Assembly (NCBI GenBank): GCA_963588905.1
Contig: CAVAJF010000037.1
Span: forward strand, 62,001-126,000
Source of the DNA: Butyricicoccus_A sp963588905
GTDB taxonomy: Bacteria > Bacillota > Clostridia > Oscillospirales > Butyricicoccaceae
Reading direction: 5' to 3'
DNA: 64,000 bases
A model generated the notes under the pieces. That model saw only the letters and a program-made list of their open reading frames with translations. It had not been told where the DNA came from and made no database searches. Position 1 is the stretch's first letter. Every line of letters starts with the position of its first letter. Shown in pieces: positions 1-8,668 of this stretch. A program made the position numbers and the translations under genes.

Positions 1-333
1 GACACGAGAGAAATTCCATATGATTGTCCCATTGAGGCGACGCTGGGATTGATTGGGGGAAAATGGAAGGCACTGATTCTGGATCATTTGACAGACGGCG
101 CGCTGCGGTTCGGAAAGCTGCAAAAGCTGATGCCGAAGGTGACGCCGAAGATGCTGACACAGCAGCTGCGAGAGCTGGAAAAGGACGGCTTGGTGGAGCG
201 GCATGTCTATCCGGTTGTGCCGCCGCGAGTAGAATATGAGCTGACCGAATTTGGACAGACGGTTTTGCCGATCTTGGACGCCATGTGCGTCTGGGGACGG
301 GCATATCTGGACGATCAGAGAAAAAAGTCCTAA
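1..333 (+). CDS. HxlR-family transcriptional regulator, 5' end missing
   Basis: The reading frame is open from the first base, so the gene starts upstream of the window. The visible part begins with a CPIE motif followed by LGLIGGKWKALIL, the typical start of the HxlR winged helix domain, in which the Cys is often redox-sensing. The recognition region (KMLTQQLRELEKDGLVER) and the wing (PRVEYELTEFG) are intact, and the C-terminus ends normally. HxlR proteins usually regulate a neighbouring stress or redox gene, which would lie outside the window. It is followed by a terminator shared with the convergent DeoR gene. Confidence 0.9.
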   Translation, partial: DTREIPYDCPIEATLGLIGGKWKALILDHLTDGALRFGKLQKLMPKVTPKMLTQQLRELEKDGLVERHVYPVVPPRVEYELTEFGQTVLPILDAMCVWGRAYLDDQRKKS

Positions 334-351
334 TGATTCAAAATAAGACAC

Positions 352-385
352 AAAAAGAGGATGTCGTTTGCGACATCCTCTTTTT
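352..385. terminator. Bidirectional terminator between HxlR and DeoR genes
   Basis: A perfect 15-bp stem (aaaaagaggatgtcg and its complement) with a tttg loop. The A-run on one side and T-run on the other make it usable in both directions between two convergent genes. Confidence 0.85.
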
Positions 386-409
386 GTGCAATGATACGGT
401 TTGATGTAC

Positions 410-1165
410 TTATTCCCAAATCAGTCGAATGTTGTGTGCGCGGCAGAATTCCACGAACTTCGGCGCCGGCTTCTGGTCGGTGACAAAGGTGGAAATGTCC
501 TGCAACCGGCAGAATGTCACGGTGGCATCGTGCCCGAGCTTAGAGTTGTCTGCGACGAGAATCACGCTGGAGGCGTGGGATACGACACCACGCTTGATTT
601 CCGCTTCGAGGAATGTCGTATTGCTCATGCCGGACTCGACGGTTACGCCGGTAGCACATAGGAACGCCTTGGTGATGCGCAGATCGGACAGCGCCTGCTG
701 GGCAAAAATGCCGACAAACGAGCTGGTTGCCGGATTAAACGCGCCGCCGAGAGAGATCAGATTGATGCCGTCATATTTTGCCGCCTCGACCATGGCCGGA
801 AGCGAATGCGTCACGACGGTCAGCTTGATGCGCGGCGGCAGATGCCGCAGCACGTTGACGGCGGTAGAGCCGGAGTCGATAAAGATGGTGTCGCCATCAT
901 TCAGCTCCCGCGCTGCCAGCTTGCCGATCAGATCTTTGGCGCCCGGATTGAGTCCGGAGCGCACCGGAAGCGGCATGACGTCCTCCGGCGTCACGGCGGT
1001 GACGCCGCCGTATACCTTGGCGATGTGGCCGCGCGCTTCCAGCTCGTTTAGGTCGCGCCGGATGGTGTTTTTGGATACACTGAACACCTCGCACAGCTCA
1101 TCAATAGAGACTGTCTTTTTGGATAGTACATATTCTTCAATTGCATTGAGTCTGCTGATTTTCAT
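410..1165 (-). CDS. DeoR-family transcriptional repressor (IolR-like)
   Basis: A 251-residue DeoR/GlpR-type repressor. The N-terminal helix-turn-helix (about residues 5-57) has the family signature KNTIRRDLNELEARG. The C-terminal sugar-phosphate-binding domain shows GDTIFIDSGSTA and LVADNSKLG. The start at 1165 gives the usual DeoR N-terminus (MKISRLNAIEEY); the open frame runs further upstream without resemblance to the family. It is divergent from the transketolase pair and lies at the edge of the inositol-type locus. B. subtilis IolR belongs to the same family, so control of the neighbouring iolE/iolG/symporter genes is a reasonable inference. The effector cannot be read from sequence. Confidence 0.85.
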   Translation of the reverse strand: MKISRLNAIEEYVLSKKTVSIDELCEVFSVSKNTIRRDLNELEARGHIAKVYGGVTAVTPEDVMPLPVRSGLNPGAKDLIGKLAARELNDGDTIFIDSGSTAVNVLRHLPPRIKLTVVTHSLPAMVEAAKYDGINLISLGGAFNPATSSFVGIFAQQALSDLRITKAFLCATGVTVESGMSNTTFLEAEIKRGVVSHASSVILVADNSKLGHDATVTFCRLQDISTFVTDQKPAPKFVEFCRAHNIRLIWE

Positions 1166-1380
1166 AAGGAAATCCCGCTTTCTTGGAACAAACAAGTAAC
1201 TAACACAAAACCATGATAAAATCATTATAGCAGAAAGTTGAACAAAATCCAACCGGAAATATGGAATTTGTTGAGCAAGTTTTCCCTGTGCGCGATACAG
1301 TGCCGGAAAGGGAATGTTTGTGCAGCCGGTCAGAAATTCTGCTCTCAGGGAAAATTTCTCTAAAAATCGGCGGGCGAGCA

Positions 1381-1409
1381 TTGCAATTCGTTTACAGAGA
1401 TGATAAAAT
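1381..1409 (+). promoter_or_regulatory. Candidate promoter for the transketolase pair
   Basis: TTGCAA, 17 bp, TAAAAT, with TG one base before the -10 box (extended -10). It lies in the divergent region between the DeoR repressor and the transketolase genes. Confidence 0.45.
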
Positions 1410-1499
1410 CTAAGAAAGTATGGTATGACTTCGGGAGGAAAGGGTTTTTCCGATGTCATGCTGACAATTCTTTGATTAAGGAATAGGTAGGTGTATTCA

Positions 1500-2354
1500 A
1501 TGCAGAAAGCAGAAAAGATGCAGGCTCTCCGTGAATTCGCAGCCGAAATTCGAGTTGAGACCCTGAAGACCATCGGTTCGCTTGGCTTTGGACATGTAGG
1601 CGGCTCGATGTCTATCGCAGACGCAATGGCAGTCCTCTATGGCGATATCATGAAGATTGACCCGAAGAATCCGCGTTGGGAAGATCGTGACTGGTGTGTT
1701 CTGTCCAAGGGACATGCAGGCCCGTGTGCATATGCAACACTGGGACTGAAGGGCTTCTATCCGCTGGAAGAGACCCGCACCCTGAACAAGCCGGGTACCA
1801 ACTTCCCGTCCCATACCGACCGCACCAAGACTCCGGGCGTTGATCTGACGACTGGTTCTCTGGGTCAGGGTATGTCCACCGCTACCGGCGCTGCTCTGGG
1901 CAACAAGCTGGACGGCCGTGACAGCCACGTATTCGTATTCGTTGGCGACGGCGAGTGCGATGAAGGTCAGGTTTGGGAGGCTGCTCAGTTCGCAGCTCAC
2001 TACAAGCTCGACAACCTCGTTTGCTTTGTAGACAGCAACAAGCGTCAGCTCGACGGTGCTGTTGATGACATCATGTCTCACGGCAAGGGCCTGAGAGCAA
2101 AGTTCGATGCATTCGGCTGGAACGCAATCGAGCTGGAAGACGGCAACGACGTAGAGCAGATCTACGACGCTGTTCAGGAAGCTTACGCTACCAAGGGACA
2201 GCCGACCGCAATCATTCTGAACACCATCAAGGGCAAGGGCGCAACCTTTGCTGAGTCTACCGGTGCGCACAGCTCTCAGCCGACTCCGGAGCAGTGGGAA
2301 GAAGCAATCGCTGCAGCAGAAGCAGAGCTTGCTGCTGTTAAGGCTGCAAAGTAA
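1500..2354 (+). CDS. Transketolase, N-terminal subunit
   Basis: A 284-residue thiamine-diphosphate-binding half of a split transketolase. It contains SKGHAGPCAYATL, GSLGQGMSTATGAALG and the TPP/Mg motif GDGECDEGQVWEA followed by an Asn about 30 residues on. The ATG at 1500 is preceded by AGGTAGGTG at a normal distance; a GTG nine bases upstream overlaps that ribosome binding site. It is followed after 15 bp by the C-terminal subunit, and the two chains together make one transketolase. The location beside a DeoR repressor and iolE/iolG suggests a catabolic role rather than the housekeeping pentose pathway (inference). Confidence 0.92.
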   Translation: MQKAEKMQALREFAAEIRVETLKTIGSLGFGHVGGSMSIADAMAVLYGDIMKIDPKNPRWEDRDWCVLSKGHAGPCAYATLGLKGFYPLEETRTLNKPGTNFPSHTDRTKTPGVDLTTGSLGQGMSTATGAALGNKLDGRDSHVFVFVGDGECDEGQVWEAAQFAAHYKLDNLVCFVDSNKRQLDGAVDDIMSHGKGLRAKFDAFGWNAIELEDGNDVEQIYDAVQEAYATKGQPTAIILNTIKGKGATFAESTGAHSSQPTPEQWEEAIAAAEAELAAVKAAK

Positions 2355-2369
2355 GGAGGACAGGCGAAA

Positions 2370-3344
2370 ATGAGTTTTACTTTAATTGGAAAGCATGAGA
2401 AGGACTCCCGCAATTGCCGTGACGGTTACGTTACCGCAATGGAGGAGCTGATGGCGGCTGATCCGACCGTTATGCACGTTGACTGTGACCTGTACAACTG
2501 CATCAACACCGCAAAGCTGGCTAAGGAATTCCCGAACCAGACCATCAACGCTGGTATCGCTGAGGCAAACGCTATGGGCGTTGCAGCAGGTCTGACTGCT
2601 ACCGGCAAGAAGGTTTGGATGCATTCTTTCGGCTGCTTCTCCTCCCGCCGCGCATTTGACCAGGCATTCATGTCTGCTGCATATGCGAAGCTGGGCGTAA
2701 AGGTTCTGGGTTCTGACCCTGGCGTATGCGCTGCATACAACGGTGGTACCCATATGCCGTTCGAGGACTGCGCACTGTATCTGTCCGTTCCGGATTCCAT
2801 CGTTATCGATCCGACCGACTTCACCATGGTCAACAAGATCACCAAGAAGCTGACCGCTGTTGAAGGCAGACTGTCTTACATGCGTATGATCCGTAAGGGC
2901 GTTATCAAGGTATACGGCGACGATTCCGACTTCGAAATCGGCAAGGGCGTTACTCTGAAGGAGTCCGCTGACGACGTAGCTACCGTTATCGCTTCCGGCA
3001 TCATGGTTGACGAGGCTCTGAAGGCTTACGAGGCTCTGGAAGCTGAGGGCATCAAGGTTCGTGTCATCGACATGTTCACCTGGAAGCCGATCGACGAGGA
3101 TCTGATCGTGAAGTCCGCAAAGGAGACCGGCGCTATCGTAACTGCTGAGAACCACAACTGCACCTGCGGTCTGGGCTCTGCTGTTGCTCGCGTCCTGTCT
3201 GCTAAGTGCCCGACTCCGGTTGAGATGGTTGGCGTACATGACCAGTTTGGTCAGGTTGGCGCTCAGTCCTTCCTGCAGGAAGCTTACAAGCTGACCGCAG
3301 AGGAGATCGTTGCCAATGTCAAGAAGGTAATTGCAAGAAAGTAA
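2370..3344 (+). CDS. Transketolase, C-terminal subunit
   Basis: A 324-residue partner of the preceding gene, holding the pyrimidine-binding and C-terminal domains. The catalytic Glu is in GIAEANAMGVAAGL. The ribosome binding site is AAGGAGG at 2353-2359, overlapping the upstream stop codon, so the two subunits are translationally linked. Codon usage is strongly biased, as in highly expressed genes. The gene ends just before the first copy of a 43-bp terminator repeat. Confidence 0.92.
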   Translation: MSFTLIGKHEKDSRNCRDGYVTAMEELMAADPTVMHVDCDLYNCINTAKLAKEFPNQTINAGIAEANAMGVAAGLTATGKKVWMHSFGCFSSRRAFDQAFMSAAYAKLGVKVLGSDPGVCAAYNGGTHMPFEDCALYLSVPDSIVIDPTDFTMVNKITKKLTAVEGRLSYMRMIRKGVIKVYGDDSDFEIGKGVTLKESADDVATVIASGIMVDEALKAYEALEAEGIKVRVIDMFTWKPIDEDLIVKSAKETGAIVTAENHNCTCGLGSAVARVLSAKCPTPVEMVGVHDQFGQVGAQSFLQEAYKLTAEEIVANVKKVIARK

Positions 3345-3353
3345 ATTTCGTTA

Positions 3354-3396
3354 TGCATACCGAGCCGTCCCTGTCTTGTGCAGGGGCGGCTTTTTT
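3354..3396 (+). repeat. 43-bp direct repeat, copy 1 (transketolase terminator)
   Basis: Holds an intrinsic terminator: gccgtccctg pairs with caggggcggc, followed by a T-run. A perfect second copy at 4301-4343 includes 10 bases before the stem, so the match is a true duplication and not only similar hairpins. Confidence 0.9.
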
Positions 3397-3409
3397 TACG
3401 AGGAAAAAG

Positions 3410-4294
3410 ATGAAAAAAGTATATACAATCCTTCTTTGGGTTTTGCTGGGAACATTTGCTCTGGGCGGTACAGCGTTTGCAGCATCGGAATATGTTGAGC
3501 AGCTCACACCGGATTCTGCGGATTATGCTGAAATATCGACGCTCACAAATCGTGTTTTAGATGCGATGAGCGGGATGTGCCCGGATGTGACGGCAGCAGA
3601 CATTGACTGGAGCCGGGCATATAAAGTCTACGCGGACGAATCGGATGTCTATAGTTCTTATAAAGAACAGCAAATGACATACGATGAAATCAAACAACAG
3701 ATGGAATATTATGTCTGGGTGCTTCCGGTACAGGTAAAAGATGCATATTTTCACGTTACGATTTCACAGGGAATGCCGCTCACGGAGGATGAATCCGTGC
3801 TGGCAGTACTGACAGAGGAACAAAAAGAACAGATTCGGGAAGAAACGGGAAAATGGATTCCGGTTGTGACGGAACAACTGGATGAGGACAAGACAGCAGA
3901 ACAGATAGACCAGCAAATCACAGATGCAGTGGGAGAAGAAACGATCCATCGAGCGTTTATCATGGGAGGTTCCCCCAAACTGCGTTCGGCGGTCGCTGTT
4001 GTTGAAACAATCGATCACGACATACAGATTGTTGTGCTGGAAGAACCGCGGCTGACTGGCGTAAAAAGCTCTAAAAGAGCACGGACAGCCGAACAACCGC
4101 TGCAATCCGGTCAGATCTATGCGATGGAAGACATGGCGGACAGGATGAGTGAGTATACGGTGGATAAAACCGATGAACAGACTGGCGCTGGCGGTGAAAG
4201 CAGCGCGGGTTATACGACCGTACTATGGATTGTGCTGGGAGCTGCCGGAATAGAAATCGGCTGCTGGGCGTGGAAACGTGCAAGATGCAAATGA
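3410..4294 (+). CDS. Exported, C-terminally membrane-anchored protein of unknown function
   Basis: A 294-residue protein with a clear signal peptide (MKKVYTILLWVLLGTFALGG, then AFAAS) and a C-terminal hydrophobic segment near residues 270-288 with a basic tail. This suggests an extracytoplasmic domain anchored at the C-terminus. No catalytic motif is recognised; the middle is rich in charged and Gln residues. The ribosome binding site (ACGAGGAAAAAG) starts within a few bases of the upstream terminator, leaving no room for a private promoter. Transcription must come through that terminator or from further upstream. The gene and its terminator lie between the two copies of a 43-bp repeat, so it looks like an inserted single-gene cassette. 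Confidence 0.75.
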   Translation: MKKVYTILLWVLLGTFALGGTAFAASEYVEQLTPDSADYAEISTLTNRVLDAMSGMCPDVTAADIDWSRAYKVYADESDVYSSYKEQQMTYDEIKQQMEYYVWVLPVQVKDAYFHVTISQGMPLTEDESVLAVLTEEQKEQIREETGKWIPVVTEQLDEDKTAEQIDQQITDAVGEETIHRAFIMGGSPKLRSAVAVVETIDHDIQIVVLEEPRLTGVKSSKRARTAEQPLQSGQIYAMEDMADRMSEYTVDKTDEQTGAGGESSAGYTTVLWIVLGAAGIEIGCWAWKRARCK

Positions 4295-4300
4295 AATTTG

Positions 4301-4343
4301 TGCATACCGAGCCGTCCCTGTCTTGTGCAGGGGCGGCTTTTTT
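4301..4343 (+). repeat. 43-bp direct repeat, copy 2 (terminator)
   Basis: Identical to 3354-3396 and carries the same terminator, here closing the exported-protein gene. The rest of the gap to iolE (4344-4615) is AT-rich, with a promoter and GCAC-containing inverted words (gcacaa at 4391 and ttgtgc at 4408). Confidence 0.9.
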
Positions 4344-4470
4344 GTGTGCAAATTTTGGTGATTTGAGGACAAAAATTCGCAAGTTTGCGCACAAAAACAA
4401 GGTTCTGTTGTGCAACATGAATTAGAACGTGCAAGATATAAAAAATAGTTGACCAAATTGCACAAAACAT

Positions 4471-4499
4471 TTGACAAACAGTCACGTATCCTATATCAT
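4471..4499 (+). promoter_or_regulatory. Promoter for iolE
   Basis: TTGACA, 17 bp, TATCAT. A GCACAAAAC word lies directly upstream of the -35 box, similar to the GCACGAAAT word in the symporter promoter. Confidence 0.7.
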
Positions 4500-4615
4500 A
4501 AATAGTGTAGGAAACAAGCCTATTATCTGCTGCCGCGTGATACGAAAATTTGGAGAGGTTTTCGTCGGGAAAACAGGCGGCCGCAGAGGTATAAAATCAT
4601 GGAGGTGTTGTGATT

Positions 4616-5515
4616 ATGTTCACAAACAAGGATATCAAGCTGGGTATCTGCCCGATCGGCTGGACCAACGATGATATGTGGGATCTCGGCGACGAGAATA
4701 CATTCCAGCAGTGCATTTCCGAGATGCGTCTGGCAGGTTTCACCGGATGTGAGATCGGTCATAAGTATCCGTCTGACGTAAAGGAACTCAAGGAAGCTCT
4801 GGATCTGCGCGGCATGACCGTTGCATCCAAGTGGTTCTCTTCTTTCCTCGGCACCAAGCCGTTCGAGGAGACCTTCGAGGAGTTCAAGAAGGAAATCGAG
4901 TACCTGTGCTACGCAGGCGCAACTGCTATCAACATTTCTGAGCAGTCCTATTCCATTCAGGGCAATCAGGATCTGTCCATCTTCGACAACAAGGCTCGCT
5001 TCACCGACGCTGAGTTCGCTCAGATGTGCGACGGCCTGAACAAGCTGGCTGAGTACGCAAAGAGCAACGGCATTCGTGCATGCTTCCATCATCACATGGG
5101 TACCTGCGTACAGACTCTGGAAGAGACCGAGCGTATGCTGAACAACACCAGCGACGATCTGCTGCTGTGCTACGATACCGGTCACTGGACCTTCTCTGAA
5201 GTAGATCCGATGGCAATTCTGAACGAGTTCCCGAACAGAATCGGTCATGTACATCTGAAGAACATGCGTAAGGCAGTTCGCGATCAGGCTATCAAGGAGA
5301 GCTGGTCCTTCCTGAAGTCGGTTCGTAACGGCGCATTCACCGTTCCGGGCGATCCGGAAGGCTGCGTAGACTTCGAGCCGGTTCTGAGAAAGTTGGACGA
5401 GATCGGTTACGAGGGCTGGATCATGGTTGAGGCTGAGCAGGATCCGGCTAAGGCTAACCCGTTCAAGTACGCAAAGATGGCTTACGAGTACATCACCGAC
5501 CTGATGGCTAAGTAA
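4616..5515 (+). CDS. iolE: Inosose dehydratase-like sugar isomerase/epimerase (IolE)
   Basis: A 299-residue TIM-barrel protein of the xylose isomerase-like superfamily. The N-terminal ICPIGWTNDDM and GFTGCEIGHKYP segments are characteristic of IolE, which dehydrates 2-keto-myo-inositol. Metal-site segments typical of the fold are present (LCYDTGHW, RIGHVHLKN, and a Glu in MVEAE near the end). The ATG at 4616 sits 8 bp after GGAGGTG. It has its own promoter and is followed by iolG, the enzyme of the previous step. A related cyclitol or keto-sugar substrate cannot be excluded. Confidence 0.85.
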   Translation: MFTNKDIKLGICPIGWTNDDMWDLGDENTFQQCISEMRLAGFTGCEIGHKYPSDVKELKEALDLRGMTVASKWFSSFLGTKPFEETFEEFKKEIEYLCYAGATAINISEQSYSIQGNQDLSIFDNKARFTDAEFAQMCDGLNKLAEYAKSNGIRACFHHHMGTCVQTLEETERMLNNTSDDLLLCYDTGHWTFSEVDPMAILNEFPNRIGHVHLKNMRKAVRDQAIKESWSFLKSVRNGAFTVPGDPEGCVDFEPVLRKLDEIGYEGWIMVEAEQDPAKANPFKYAKMAYEYITDLMAK

Positions 5516-5544
5516 GGAACATAATCATTTTATTTAGATGAAAA

Positions 5545-5572
5545 CTGGATACCTGCGTCTGCGGGTATCCAG
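5545..5572 (+). other. Stem-loop between iolE and iolG
   Basis: ctggatacctgcg pairs with gcgggtatccag. The following T-tract is poor (atttct), so this is either a weak terminator or a processing/stability hairpin that sets different transcript levels for iolE and iolG. Confidence 0.55.
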
Positions 5573-5616
5573 ATTTCTGGCTTGATTAACAAGTATAGAC
5601 AAGGAGAGAAAAGGTC

Positions 5617-6642
5617 ATGGCAAATTTAAAGTTTGGCGTAGTTGGCTGCGGCAGAATTGGTAAGCTGCACATCAACAATCTGCTTAACAACATCGACGGC
5701 GCTGAAGTAGTAGCAGCAGCTGATCCGATGCTGGATAAGTCCGGCGCACGTGAGTGGCTGGCAGAGCGCGGCATCACCAATGTATCCACCAACTACATGG
5801 ACGTTGTAACCAACCCGGATGTTGACGTAGTAATGGTTTGCTCTTCCACCGATACCCATTGCGAGGTTTCCATGGAAGCAGTAAAGGCTGGCAAGAACGT
5901 ATTCTGCGAGAAGCCGATCGACTATGATATTGAGAAGATCAAGAAGCTGCTGGCGCTGGTAGAAGAGAAGGGCGTAAAGTTCCAGGTAGGTTTCAACCGC
6001 CGCTTCGACCACAACCACAAGGCAGTTGCTGATGCAGTGAAGGAAGGCAAGATTGGCGATCCGCATTACATCAACGTAACTTCCCGCGATCCGGAGCCAC
6101 CACCGGCATCCTATGTAGCAGTATCTGGCGGTATCTTCTATGATATGATGATCCATGACTTCGATATGGTTCGTTACCTGTCCGGTTCTGAGGCAGTAGA
6201 GATTTCCGCAGTAGGCTCCTGCCTGGTTAACCCGAACCTGCAGGAAGAGTCCGGTATTCCGGATGTAGATACCGCAGTTGTTACCATGAAGCTGGCAAAC
6301 GGCGCTATCGCTACCATCAACAACTCCCGTCAGGCAGTATACGGCTACGATCAGAGAGTAGAAGTATTCGGCTCTAAGGGCATGGCTTCTGATAAGAACG
6401 ATCTGAACTCTACCGCTACCATCACCACTGTTGATGGTGCAGTATCCGAGAAGCCGAAGTGGTTCTTCCTGGAGCGTTACAACGACGCATTCATCGAGCA
6501 GATCAAGTACTTCATCGATTCCATCGTAAACGACAAGCCGACAGTTGTTGGCGCATACGATGGCCTGCGTCCGGTACTGATGGCTGCTGCTGCAACCGAG
6601 TCCTGCCGCAATGGCGGTGTTTGGGTAAAGGTTGCTGAGTAA
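5617..6642 (+). CDS. iolG: Inositol 2-dehydrogenase-like Gfo/Idh oxidoreductase, copy 1
   Basis: A 341-residue NAD-dependent dehydrogenase. The Rossmann motif is GVVGCGRIG (residues 7-15), the Gfo/Idh signature is CEKP with Lys99, and the catalytic pair is Asp176 and His180 in YDMMIHDFDM. These match the Lys/Asp/His triad of B. subtilis IolG. It would oxidise myo-inositol or a close cyclitol to the keto form, the substrate of the IolE encoded just before it. The protein is identical to the one at 8769-9794 except for Leu/Val at residue 4, and the DNA is identical from 5641 to 6684 as far as can be compared by eye. Confidence 0.88.
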   Translation: MANLKFGVVGCGRIGKLHINNLLNNIDGAEVVAAADPMLDKSGAREWLAERGITNVSTNYMDVVTNPDVDVVMVCSSTDTHCEVSMEAVKAGKNVFCEKPIDYDIEKIKKLLALVEEKGVKFQVGFNRRFDHNHKAVADAVKEGKIGDPHYINVTSRDPEPPPASYVAVSGGIFYDMMIHDFDMVRYLSGSEAVEISAVGSCLVNPNLQEESGIPDVDTAVVTMKLANGAIATINNSRQAVYGYDQRVEVFGSKGMASDKNDLNSTATITTVDGAVSEKPKWFFLERYNDAFIEQIKYFIDSIVNDKPTVVGAYDGLRPVLMAAAATESCRNGGVWVKVAE

Positions 6643-6684
6643 TTCACCCAATTACCGAAAACAACACGATACAAAGAGAGGCGT
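5641..6684 (+). repeat. About 1.04-kb direct repeat, copy 1 (iolG and 3' flank)
   Basis: Matches 8793-9836 without a visible mismatch, offset 3152 bp. Upstream of 5641 the copies differ at several synonymous or conservative positions. Downstream they diverge inside the terminator hairpin. Confidence 0.88.
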
Positions 6685-6709
6685 CTCGCGCAAGCGGGAC
6701 GCCTTTTTT
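6680..6709 (+). terminator. Terminator after iolG copy 1
   Basis: ggcgtctc pairs with gggacgcc, followed by six T. The iolG copy-2 terminator has a different wobble position but keeps the pairing. Confidence 0.8.
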
Positions 6710-6730
6710 GCTGCCCGAAAGAATAAGTAC

Positions 6731-6752
6731 ATTTCGTGCAAATGCACGAAAT
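6731..6752. promoter_or_regulatory. Operator-like palindrome upstream of the symporter
   Basis: The 10-bp arms atttcgtgca and tgcacgaaat are separated by two bases. GCACGA-type half sites recur at 6849-6855 and inside the symporter promoter at 6890-6898. Otherwise the 335-bp gap 6643-6977 is AT-rich with no gene. Confidence 0.5.
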
Positions 6753-6878
6753 ATCGAGAGCGAAAACGAAAATGTCACTCGAAAACACGGAAATTTGGTG
6801 CGAATCACGAGAAAATATTGAGAAACTTGTGCATGTTTACGGGATTTTGCACGAGAAAATGATACTTGCCTGATTCTG

Positions 6879-6907
6879 TTGAACAAAAGCACGAAATGTA
6901 GTATCAT
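6879..6907 (+). promoter_or_regulatory. Promoter for the sodium/solute symporter
   Basis: TTGAAC, 17 bp, TATCAT, the same -10 box as the iolE promoter. GCACGAAAT lies in the spacer, where a bound repressor would block RNA polymerase. Confidence 0.65.
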
Positions 6908-6977
6908 AAAAACACCGAAAGGAACACGCGTGAAAGAGAAAACGGGAAATTCGTATTTATGGGAAAGAGTGATGTAT

Positions 6978-8639
6978 ATGAGTTTTTTTAGTTCGTTTAT
7001 TTGGATAGCGATCAGCTTCCTGTTCTTCACTGCATTGGTAGCTGTTGTGGCTGCATGGAAGACAAAAGGAGATAATCTGGAGACAGCAGAAGGATATTTC
7101 CTCGCAGGCCGTGGCCTGCCGGGTGTTGTCATTGCCGGTTCCTTGCTTTTGACCAATCTGTCCGCAGAACAGCTGGTCGGCACCAATGGTCAGGGCTGGG
7201 CATCGAATATGAGCCCGATTGGCTGGGAAGTTGGTTCTTTGTTTACCCTGTTTGCATTGGCCTATTTCTTCCTGCCGACTTATTTGAAAATGGGTACGAC
7301 AACCATGCCGCAGCTGATGGAAGCACGATTCGGCAGAAAGACCAGAACCATGTTCTCTCTGGTTATTGTCATCATGTATTCCATTTTGAATCTGCCGGTT
7401 ATCCTGTACTCCGGTGCGGTTGTATTTGAAAATATCTTTGATATTTCCGGCATCTTCAATTTGAGCAAGTTCAGCGCAGTTGCTATTCTGTGCGTTATCA
7501 TCGGTATTATCGGTGGCTGTTATGCAATCTTTGGCGGCTTGAAAGCGGTTGCTGTATCCGATACGATCAATGGCATTGGCTTAATTATCGGCGGTTTGAT
7601 GATTCCGTTTCTCGGTCTGGCTCTGCTGGGCAAGGAAACCTCTGGTGGCGGTATTCTTGCTGGCTTCCAGTACATGGTTCAGACGGAACCGGCAAAGCTC
7701 AATGCATGGGCTGCATGGGATGCCGGTGAACCGGCTCTGCCGTGGCCTCTGATTTTCACCGGTATGCTGTTTAACAACCTGTATTGGTGGTGCTGCAACC
7801 AGTCGTTCGTTCAGCGTGCGCTGGCAGCAAAATCTCTGAAGGAAGGCCAGAAGGGTGCGATCTTCTGTGGATTCCTCAAGACACTTGGTTTCTTCTATCT
7901 GGTTCTGCCGGGCGTGATTGCGTACTTCCTGCCGTCTATTCAGGAAAAGATTCAGGCAGCTGGCAGCAGTGCGATTGACTTTGCATATCCGGCACTGGTT
8001 TCTGCTGTTGTTCCGAAACCAATTATGGGCTTCTTTGCAGCAGTTCTGTTCGGTGCGATTCTCTCTTCGTTTAACTCCGTGCTGAATTCCGCCGCTACCA
8101 TGTTTACCCTGGATTTGTTCCGTCCGATTCTGTGCCCGGGTAAGACCGATGTGTTCTATGTTCGCGTAGCAAAGATTTATGCAACGATTGCCGGTGTGAT
8201 TGCAATCATCATTTCTCCGTTCGTCATGTACGCAAACGGCATTACGACCTTCCTGAACTCTCTGTCACAGTTCGTTTCGATGCCGATTTTGTTCACCGTA
8301 CTCGGTGCAATTGTATTCCGCCGCGTGCCGAGATATACACCGTTCCTGATTACCGTTGTCCATGTGGTATGCTATGGCGCTTTTATGATTATCAAGCCGT
8401 GCTATCCGTCCAGCGGTGAGCCGATTCATTATCTGTATGCCATTGCCGTGATGTTCGTCATTGAGCTGCTCATTATGATGTATCTCAACAAGTTCAAGGC
8501 AGTAGAGGAATGGAAGGCGCCGGAGGATGGAACCGTTGATCTGACGCCGTGGAAGTATCGTCACATTGTCTGCATCGTAGGCATTGCCATTGCTGTCGGT
8601 ATTTATATCTTCTTCTCCCCGATTGGCATTGCCGCATAA
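6978..8639 (+). CDS. Sodium:solute symporter (SSS family), likely inositol/sugar uptake
   Basis: A protein of about 553 residues with around 14 hydrophobic segments. Family features include AEGYFLAGRGLPGVVIAGSL near the N-terminus and NLSAEQLVGTNGQ. The length is normal for SGLT-type symporters, which bring in sugars or myo-inositol with Na+. The ATG at 6978 is best placed after GGGAAAGAG; the ATG at 6972 is too close to it. It lies between the two iolG copies and has its own promoter with operator-like words, so it probably supplies the iolG/iolE substrate. The exact solute is inferred from context. Confidence 0.88.
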   Translation: MSFFSSFIWIAISFLFFTALVAVVAAWKTKGDNLETAEGYFLAGRGLPGVVIAGSLLLTNLSAEQLVGTNGQGWASNMSPIGWEVGSLFTLFALAYFFLPTYLKMGTTTMPQLMEARFGRKTRTMFSLVIVIMYSILNLPVILYSGAVVFENIFDISGIFNLSKFSAVAILCVIIGIIGGCYAIFGGLKAVAVSDTINGIGLIIGGLMIPFLGLALLGKETSGGGILAGFQYMVQTEPAKLNAWAAWDAGEPALPWPLIFTGMLFNNLYWWCCNQSFVQRALAAKSLKEGQKGAIFCGFLKTLGFFYLVLPGVIAYFLPSIQEKIQAAGSSAIDFAYPALVSAVVPKPIMGFFAAVLFGAILSSFNSVLNSAATMFTLDLFRPILCPGKTDVFYVRVAKIYATIAGVIAIIISPFVMYANGITTFLNSLSQFVSMPILFTVLGAIVFRRVPRYTPFLITVVHVVCYGAFMIIKPCYPSSGEPIHYLYAIAVMFVIELLIMMYLNKFKAVEEWKAPEDGTVDLTPWKYRHIVCIVGIAIAVGIYIFFSPIGIAA

Positions 8640-8651
8640 TTTGATAACACG

Positions 8652-8668
8652 GCACGATTTTTTCGTGC
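8652..8668. promoter_or_regulatory. GCACGA palindrome before iolG copy 2
   Basis: gcacga and tcgtgc around five T. It repeats the half-site word seen upstream of the symporter. A second inverted repeat follows at about 8681-8711 (gcacccggcggc with gccgcttgggtgc). Confidence 0.45.

Noticed and set aside
3354..4343. The 43-bp repeats considered as ends of an insertion sequence
   Set aside because: They are direct, contain a functional terminator, and the enclosed gene has no transposase features.
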